Source: an uncultured Oscillospiraceae bacterium (GTDB lineage Bacteria; Bacillota; Clostridia; Oscillospirales; Acutalibacteraceae). From it: a DNA stretch of 64,000 bases. Positions 59,638-64,000 of this stretch are shown here, piece by piece. The stretch is from the NCBI GenBank assembly GCA_900547095.1, contig URFG01000001.1, forward strand, positions 186,001 to 250,000. The letters run 5' to 3'. The notes under the pieces were generated by a model. It worked only from the letters and a program-made list of their open reading frames with translations. It was not told where the DNA came from and searched no databases. A program made the translations under genes and the position numbers. Every line of letters begins with the position of its first letter. Position 1 is the first letter of the stretch.

Positions 59638-59667
59638 ATAAGCTCTGTTTTAAATAACAGAGCTTAT
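59638..59667 (-). terminator. Terminator of the secreted protein gene
   Basis: Stem ataagctctgtt / aacagagcttat followed on the minus strand by T-rich sequence, just beyond the stop at 59680. Confidence 0.85.
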
Positions 59668-59679
59668 AAATGCTTTGTT

Positions 59680-60276
59680 TTACACATTTTCAGACTTCGT
59701 AAAAATATCGCTCGATATTATATTATATCCGAATCTCGAATTGGCATTTTTAACAAACACGGTTGAAGCCTTGCAGTTATAGGTTTCGTTTTCGTGGGTG
59801 GAAACGGTCACATCGGAAGTTACGGTAAAAGTACCGTCTTCATTTTCCGTAACGCCTATTATCTTATGATTAAACTTTGAGTAACCTCTTGCGATTATAT
59901 ACACATAACCGTCTTTTTTAGGCATATCTTCGTTTATCTGGTTTATATCGGCGATCTCTACGCCGTACATCGATCTGACAAACTCTTTTACAAGCTCTGC
60001 CGGGATAAAATCCTCATCCTCGCGGTCGCGGTTATCAAGAAGAGCGATAAGGGAATTATTAACGATATCATTCAAATCGTCAAAATCAGAATCATACACA
60101 TAATTGTGATTGAGCATATTGAGAAATCTTGCATTGCGCGAATTCTCTTCGCTTGAAGAAATTTCGGCTCCGCTTGCTTTAACAGTTCCTGTTTTGGAAG
60201 CTCCCGATGCCGCCGCAAAAATTCCGGCGATTATGATAACAGCAGATATAAGAATAAGTGATATCTTCTTTTTCAC
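59680..60276 (-). CDS. Secreted or membrane-anchored protein of unknown function
   Basis: A 198-residue protein with an N-terminal hydrophobic segment (ISLILISAVIIIAGIFAAA) that may be a signal peptide or an anchor. The rest (about 35-198) is acidic with a helical first part (DSDFDDLNDIVNNSLIALL) and a beta-rich end (GTFTVTSDVTVSTHENETYNC). I do not recognise a family. It has its own promoter region and terminator, and lies opposite the EF-G-like gene. A function cannot be assigned. Confidence 0.65.
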   Translation of the reverse strand: MKKKISLILISAVIIIAGIFAAASGASKTGTVKASGAEISSSEENSRNARFLNMLNHNYVYDSDFDDLNDIVNNSLIALLDNRDREDEDFIPAELVKEFVRSMYGVEIADINQINEDMPKKDGYVYIIARGYSKFNHKIIGVTENEDGTFTVTSDVTVSTHENETYNCKASTVFVKNANSRFGYNIISSDIFTKSENV

Positions 60277-60457
60277 ATTTATCGCCGTCCTTTCTGTATT
60301 TCATTATATACAATAATTATAAAAAATTGCAGTTTCAATCGTGTTACAAGTGATTTCAATTTCGTAACCTTTATGACGCTGATTCTGCTAAAAGTTACAA
60401 AAAAGTATATTTTATGACTTTTTCCTAAAATCTTTTTGTAAATTTTAAATAAATTGG

Positions 60458-60486
60458 TTGTAATTCACAATTCGATATGCTATAAT
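60458..60486 (+). promoter_or_regulatory. Promoter of the EF-G-like gene
   Basis: TTGTAA (60458-60463) and TATAAT (60481-60486) with 17-base spacing, and TATGC just before the -10 box (extended -10 like). Confidence 0.75.
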
Positions 60487-60517
60487 TTTATTATTGAAGA
60501 TAAGGAGTTGTTTCGCG

Positions 60518-62521
60518 TTGAAAAACTATTCGGAAAATAATGTAAAAAACATTGCTTTTTTAGGTCACGGAGGCTCGGGCAAGACCACTCTTGCCGACTC
60601 GGTGCTTTATTATAAGGGCGCTGCGGACAGGATCGGCAAAACCGACGAAGGAACCGCTTTGATGGACTTTGATCCCGAGGAAAAAAAGCGCGGAGTTTCC
60701 GTAAGCACTTCCTGCTTTGCTCTTGAAGATAAGGAAAATAAGATAAATATTATCGACGCTCCCGGTCAGTTCGATTTCGCCGGCGGAGTCTGCGAAGCGC
60801 TTGCCGCGGCGGATTCGGTCGTTATAACCGTTTCGGGTAAATCAGGTCTTACGGTAGGGGCAAGGTCCTGCTACAAAAAAGCCAAGGCGCAGAATAAAAG
60901 TATTGCATTTTTTGTAGGTAAGCTTGATTCGGTGCACGCTCATTTTTACAGGGTAATTTCTTCGCTTGTCGCAAATTACGGCGCGGCTGTCTGCCCCGTT
61001 GTAGTTCCATATATTGAAGATGAAAGCGTTAAATGCTATGTTGATATGATAAATTCCGAAGCCTATTCTTATGACGGCTTTGAAAAAACCGTTTTAAGAA
61101 TGCCCGAATCAAAAGAGATATCACAAATGCGGGATATGTTTTTAGAGTCGGTCGCAAGCGTCGACGAAGAACTGCTTGAAAAATATCTTAACGGCGAGCA
61201 GTTTACAAAAGAAGAAATAATCGCAGGTCTTAAAAAAGGCATAAAATCGGGCGATATCTGCCCGGTATTTTCGGGAGTTCAGCAAAGGGGCGACGCTATC
61301 GCGCAGTTTGCCGAAGCGCTTTTTGAAATTATGCCCACAGCACTTGAAGAAGGATTTTCATCATCAGGCGAAACAAAACTGCTTGTATTTAAAACTATCG
61401 CCGATCCGTTTGTAGGGAAGCTTTCATATTTTAAGGTAATTTCCGGAACTGTCAAACCCGATTCAAAGCTTAAAATTGCGAGGACGGGCGATGAGGAAAG
61501 ATTTGCTAAAATTATGATACTCAAAGGCGCTAAACAGGAAGAAGTTTCTTCACTTTGCGCAGGTGATATCGGCTGTGCCGCCAAGCTCGGATTTGCGCTT
61601 ACAGGCGATGTTTTGAGCGAAAAAGGAAATGATGAGGCAATAGAAATGAATTTCCCGCTGCCTAACCTTTCGCTTGCGGTATATCCGAAAAACAAGGGTG
61701 AGGAAGATAAGGTCGCCGCAGGTCTTTCAAGACTTGCCGAGGAAGATCCGACTGTGCTATTAAGAACAGACGGCGAAACCCACGAGCAGATCCTCTCGGC
61801 TTTGGGCGAGCAGCACTTAGATGTTATAATTTCAAGACTTAAATCAAAATTCGGGGTAGACGCGGAGCTGAGAAAGCCGAAGATCGCTTACAGGGAAACT
61901 ATCAAAAAAAGCGTCAAGGCACAGGGCAGGCATAAAAAGCAGTCGGGCGGCCACGGTCAGTTCGGAGATGTGTGGATAGAGTTCGAGCCTTGCGACAGCC
62001 ACGAGCTTGTATTTGAAGAAAAGGTATTCGGAGGAAGCGTTCCGAAAAACTTCTTCCCGGCGGTCGAAAAGGGACTGAGGGAAAGTATGGCAAACGGAGT
62101 TCTTGCAGGATATCCTATGGTAGGAATAAAAGCCACTCTTTATGACGGCTCTTACCACCCGGTGGACTCCTCGGAAATGGCATTCAAAACCGCCGCGGCT
62201 TTAGCCTTTAAAGAGGGCGTTTCGAAAGCAAACCCCGTTCTTATGGAGCCTATCGGCACGCTCACGGTAACAGTTCCCGATGAAATGCTCGGCGATGTTA
62301 TCAGCGATATAAACAAGCGCCGCGGAAGAATTATAGGAATGAACCCCGCGCCGGATAAAATGCAGGAGGTCATAGGCGAAGTTCCTATGGCGCAAATGCA
62401 GGATTTTGCAACTGCTATGAGATCCATAACCCAGGGAACGGCCGCTTTCACTCTTGAATTTTCAAGATATGAAGAGGTGCCCTCAAATATCGCGGAAGAG
62501 ATAATTAAAAACAAAAAATAA
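60518..62521 (+). CDS. Elongation factor G-like protein
   Basis: A 667-residue translational GTPase paralogue. G1 is GHGGSGKTTLADS, then KKRGVSVSTS (G2), DAPGQFDFAGGV (G3); in place of the usual G4 NKxD it has VGKLDS. EF-G-like domains II-V follow, with RETIKKSVKAQGRHKKQSGG and the domain IV-V end MNPAPDKMQEVIGEVP. It is shorter than EF-G (about 690) and lacks the neighbouring rpsL/rpsG/tuf, so it is an accessory EF-G (EF-G2/FusA2 type) and not the main factor. I start it at the TTG at 60518 with AAGGAG ten bases before. Role in translation or ribosome recycling is family-based. Confidence 0.9.
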   Translation: MKNYSENNVKNIAFLGHGGSGKTTLADSVLYYKGAADRIGKTDEGTALMDFDPEEKKRGVSVSTSCFALEDKENKINIIDAPGQFDFAGGVCEALAAADSVVITVSGKSGLTVGARSCYKKAKAQNKSIAFFVGKLDSVHAHFYRVISSLVANYGAAVCPVVVPYIEDESVKCYVDMINSEAYSYDGFEKTVLRMPESKEISQMRDMFLESVASVDEELLEKYLNGEQFTKEEIIAGLKKGIKSGDICPVFSGVQQRGDAIAQFAEALFEIMPTALEEGFSSSGETKLLVFKTIADPFVGKLSYFKVISGTVKPDSKLKIARTGDEERFAKIMILKGAKQEEVSSLCAGDIGCAAKLGFALTGDVLSEKGNDEAIEMNFPLPNLSLAVYPKNKGEEDKVAAGLSRLAEEDPTVLLRTDGETHEQILSALGEQHLDVIISRLKSKFGVDAELRKPKIAYRETIKKSVKAQGRHKKQSGGHGQFGDVWIEFEPCDSHELVFEEKVFGGSVPKNFFPAVEKGLRESMANGVLAGYPMVGIKATLYDGSYHPVDSSEMAFKTAAALAFKEGVSKANPVLMEPIGTLTVTVPDEMLGDVISDINKRRGRIIGMNPAPDKMQEVIGEVPMAQMQDFATAMRSITQGTAAFTLEFSRYEEVPSNIAEEIIKNKK

Positions 62522-62525
62522 ATAA

Positions 62526-62559
62526 CAATACCCCTTTAGTTTTATGCTAAAGGGGTATT
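62526..62559. terminator. Bidirectional terminator
   Basis: Stem aataccccttta / taaaggggtatt with nine-base loop between convergent genes. Confidence 0.88.
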
Positions 62560-62562
62560 ATT

Positions 62563-63471
62563 TTAAAATGATTTATCTTTTCCGTCGTCAAGCAATTTTA
62601 TGCTTTCTTTTCCGCCTTTCGAGATCTGCTTGAAGTTGCCCAAAACCTCGCTTACAGGGTCCATAACAGCAAAAGTACCGGGGTACTTTTTAAGTATTTC
62701 GTAAAGAGCGGTTATCTGGCATTTATTTATAATGCAGATCACGGTTTTTGTGTTTTTGCCCGAAAATCCGCCGGTTGCGTTTATCACCGTGGCGGAGTGG
62801 TGAAGCTTGCTTATTATCTCGTTTAGAATTTCTTCCGAATGCTCTGTGATTATTTCAAATCTCATTGCGCTCCTGCCCGCGCGCATTGCTTTATCCGCAG
62901 TGGTGGAAGAGGCGAACGAGTAAAGAATACAGAGCAAAACCGGCTCTATCTTATAATCGTAAACAAAAAAGCTTAAAAACGCAACGGAGGAATTTATTAT
63001 AAAAGTGATATAAAAAACAGATTTATCTTTATTATACTTATTTATAATAAGCGAAACAAAATCCATTCCGCCTGTATAAGAACCTGCCCGAATCAGCAGA
63101 GAGTAAATGCAGCCCATTATAACTCCTGCGGTGAGCGCGCCTAATATTTTGCTGCTGCCGTCGGCAGTGCGATAATAAAAGGGAAGCTTTATTTTAGAGA
63201 GCAGCACCGCCGAAGCCGAGAAGAATACCACGTGCACCATTGTTCTGACAGCTACCGATCTGCTGACTTTAAAGTAAACTATCAGAGCGAGCGGTATATT
63301 TATAAGCAGACTCAAATATCCGATATTTATTCCCGAAATTTTCATAAAGATCGTGCAAAGTCCGTTTATCCCCGCAGGGGCAAACGAATTCGGGAAAACA
63401 AATATTTCATAATTCAAAGCCGATAAAAAAGCCAAAAAAGCAAGTGTAAAATAAGATAAAAATCTTTTCAT
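62563..63471 (-). CDS. YitT family membrane protein
   Basis: A 302-residue protein with five hydrophobic segments (residues 1-200) and a C-terminal DUF2179 domain (about 210-290). NSFAPAGINGLCTIF, GSYTGGMDFVSLIIN and FEIITEHSEEILNEI are family hallmarks (YitT_membrane plus DUF2179). The gene is widespread in Firmicutes; its transport substrate or role is unknown. The ATG at 63471 is preceded by a weak ribosome site. It is divergent from the DtxR-type regulator. Confidence 0.9.
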   Translation of the reverse strand: MKRFLSYFTLAFLAFLSALNYEIFVFPNSFAPAGINGLCTIFMKISGINIGYLSLLINIPLALIVYFKVSRSVAVRTMVHVVFFSASAVLLSKIKLPFYYRTADGSSKILGALTAGVIMGCIYSLLIRAGSYTGGMDFVSLIINKYNKDKSVFYITFIINSSVAFLSFFVYDYKIEPVLLCILYSFASSTTADKAMRAGRSAMRFEIITEHSEEILNEIISKLHHSATVINATGGFSGKNTKTVICIINKCQITALYEILKKYPGTFAVMDPVSEVLGNFKQISKGGKESIKLLDDGKDKSF

Positions 63472-63522
63472 TGAAATTTCCGCCTTTTTTGTTTTTCATA
63501 ATACAGCGAAATAAAATAAAAG

Positions 63523-63578
63523 TCAATCAGTTTAAATTTTATCAATCAGTTGAATTTAAGAAAAATATTTGATATAAT
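63523..63578 (+). promoter_or_regulatory. Promoter with direct-repeat operator of the DtxR-type gene
   Basis: TTGAAT (63550-63555) and TATAAT (63573-63578) at 17-base spacing. Two direct repeats of tcaatcagtt(t/g)aa lie at 63523-63539 and 63542-63558, 19 bases apart, and the second covers the -35 box. This is a likely autoregulatory site. Confidence 0.6.
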
Positions 63579-63611
63579 AAAATATATTTATATTGAAAAG
63601 AAGTGAAAATT

Positions 63612-63998
63612 ATGTCCTTGCAGGAATCAGGTGAGATGTATCTCGAAACAATATATGTTTTGCAGAAAAAAGCGAATGCCGTGAGATCTTTGGATGTTGC
63701 GGAATATATGGGTTTTTCAAAGCCGAGTGTATCAAGAGCGGTCGGTATTTTGAAATCCGGCGGATTTATAAATGTGGATAAAAGCGGATTTTTAACGCTT
63801 ACCGAAAGCGGAAAAGAAATTGCCTGCAAGATCTATGAAAAGCACACGCTTATTTCAAAATTCCTTGTTTCTTTAGGAGTAAGAGAAAGCGTCGCCGCGG
63901 AGGACGCCTGCAAAATGGAGCATTATATAAGCGACGAATCTTTTAATGCCATAAAAAGGCACATAGAGCAAATGAACATAAAAAAAGAAGAGGAATAA
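63612..63998 (+). CDS. DtxR/MntR-family metal-dependent transcription regulator
   Basis: A 128-residue protein. An N-terminal winged helix (about 1-65; LDVAEYMGFSKPSVSRAVGILK is the HTH) is followed by a helical dimerisation and metal-binding domain (about 70-128; KMEHYISDESFNAIKRHIE contains Glu and His ligands). It lacks the SH3 domain, so it is MntR-like in length. It would repress metal uptake genes when manganese or iron binds. The start is the ATG at 63612; a GTG at 63603 is also in frame. Target genes are not in the window unless they follow immediately beyond its end. Confidence 0.9.
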   Translation: MSLQESGEMYLETIYVLQKKANAVRSLDVAEYMGFSKPSVSRAVGILKSGGFINVDKSGFLTLTESGKEIACKIYEKHTLISKFLVSLGVRESVAAEDACKMEHYISDESFNAIKRHIEQMNIKKEEE

Positions 63999-64000
63999 AT

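Overview
The window looks like a chromosomal segment of a low-to-mid GC, anaerobic Gram-positive bacterium of the Clostridia, probably near the Oscillospiraceae/Ruminococcaceae. The evidence is two T-box leaders, a TPP riboswitch, PyrR attenuation, a BirA operator, DnaD/DnaI-type replication proteins, an LCP cell-wall ligase, CCA-encoded tRNAs, many SD-led TTG/GTG starts, and a GH3 enzyme of the permuted type known from rumen clostridia. The placement is an inference; no 16S rRNA gene is present.

Layout. 1-1180: the end of a probable GH31 glycosidase, then a GtrA-like membrane protein. 1181-3912: a tRNA-Arg(CCT) locus hit by a small integrase element carrying only an excisionase and a tyrosine integrase. 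A 5' tRNA half, a complete tRNA-Arg and an orphan 3' half lie around it, with repeated ATTAGC motifs at both ends. 3967-7250: an AEC permease and a divergent pyrR-uraA unit behind a PyrR attenuator. 7500-14250: a 3D-domain wall protein, an FG-GAP lipoprotein, an OmpR-type two-component system, YqhQ and PrmC. 14283-24676: a dense plus-strand run recA-recX-rimO-pgsA-cysE-cysS-(methyltransferase)-rsmI, then an LCP protein, a small Cys protein, PlsC and a flavin reductase. 24724-28586: an unknown protein, rsmA, dnaI/dnaD-like genes and tRNA-Arg(ACG). 28791-33951: a permuted GH3 glucosidase, bioY-birA under a BirA operator, and a divergent P-loop ATPase. 34000-42688: murI-DUF1934-argS-pncB-lipoprotein-lon-engB-SGNH hydrolase. 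42691-45424: an asparagine T-box operon, asnS-asnA. 45463-53055, minus strand: a secreted coiled-coil protein, an LTA-synthase-like enzyme, a four-gene overlapping operon (HPr-kinase-like protein, PqqD-like RRE, SipW-like peptidase, prfC), a class I glutamine amidotransferase and an M14 peptidase. 53107-58517: NUDIX, riboswitch-controlled thiT-thiN, and a tryptophan T-box operon trpXYZ. 58569-64000: an SGNH hydrolase, tRNA-Met and tRNA-Glu, a secreted unknown, an EF-G paralogue, a YitT protein and a DtxR/MntR-type regulator.

Most of the window is ordinary core genome with clear regulation. The accessory or less explained parts are the tRNA-Arg element (about 2.5 kb), the kinase-RRE-peptidase cassette coupled to prfC, and a few secreted proteins of unknown role. 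Coordinates of short sites were counted by eye and may be off by one or two bases. No database search was run, so family names rest on recognition of motifs and overall sequence.
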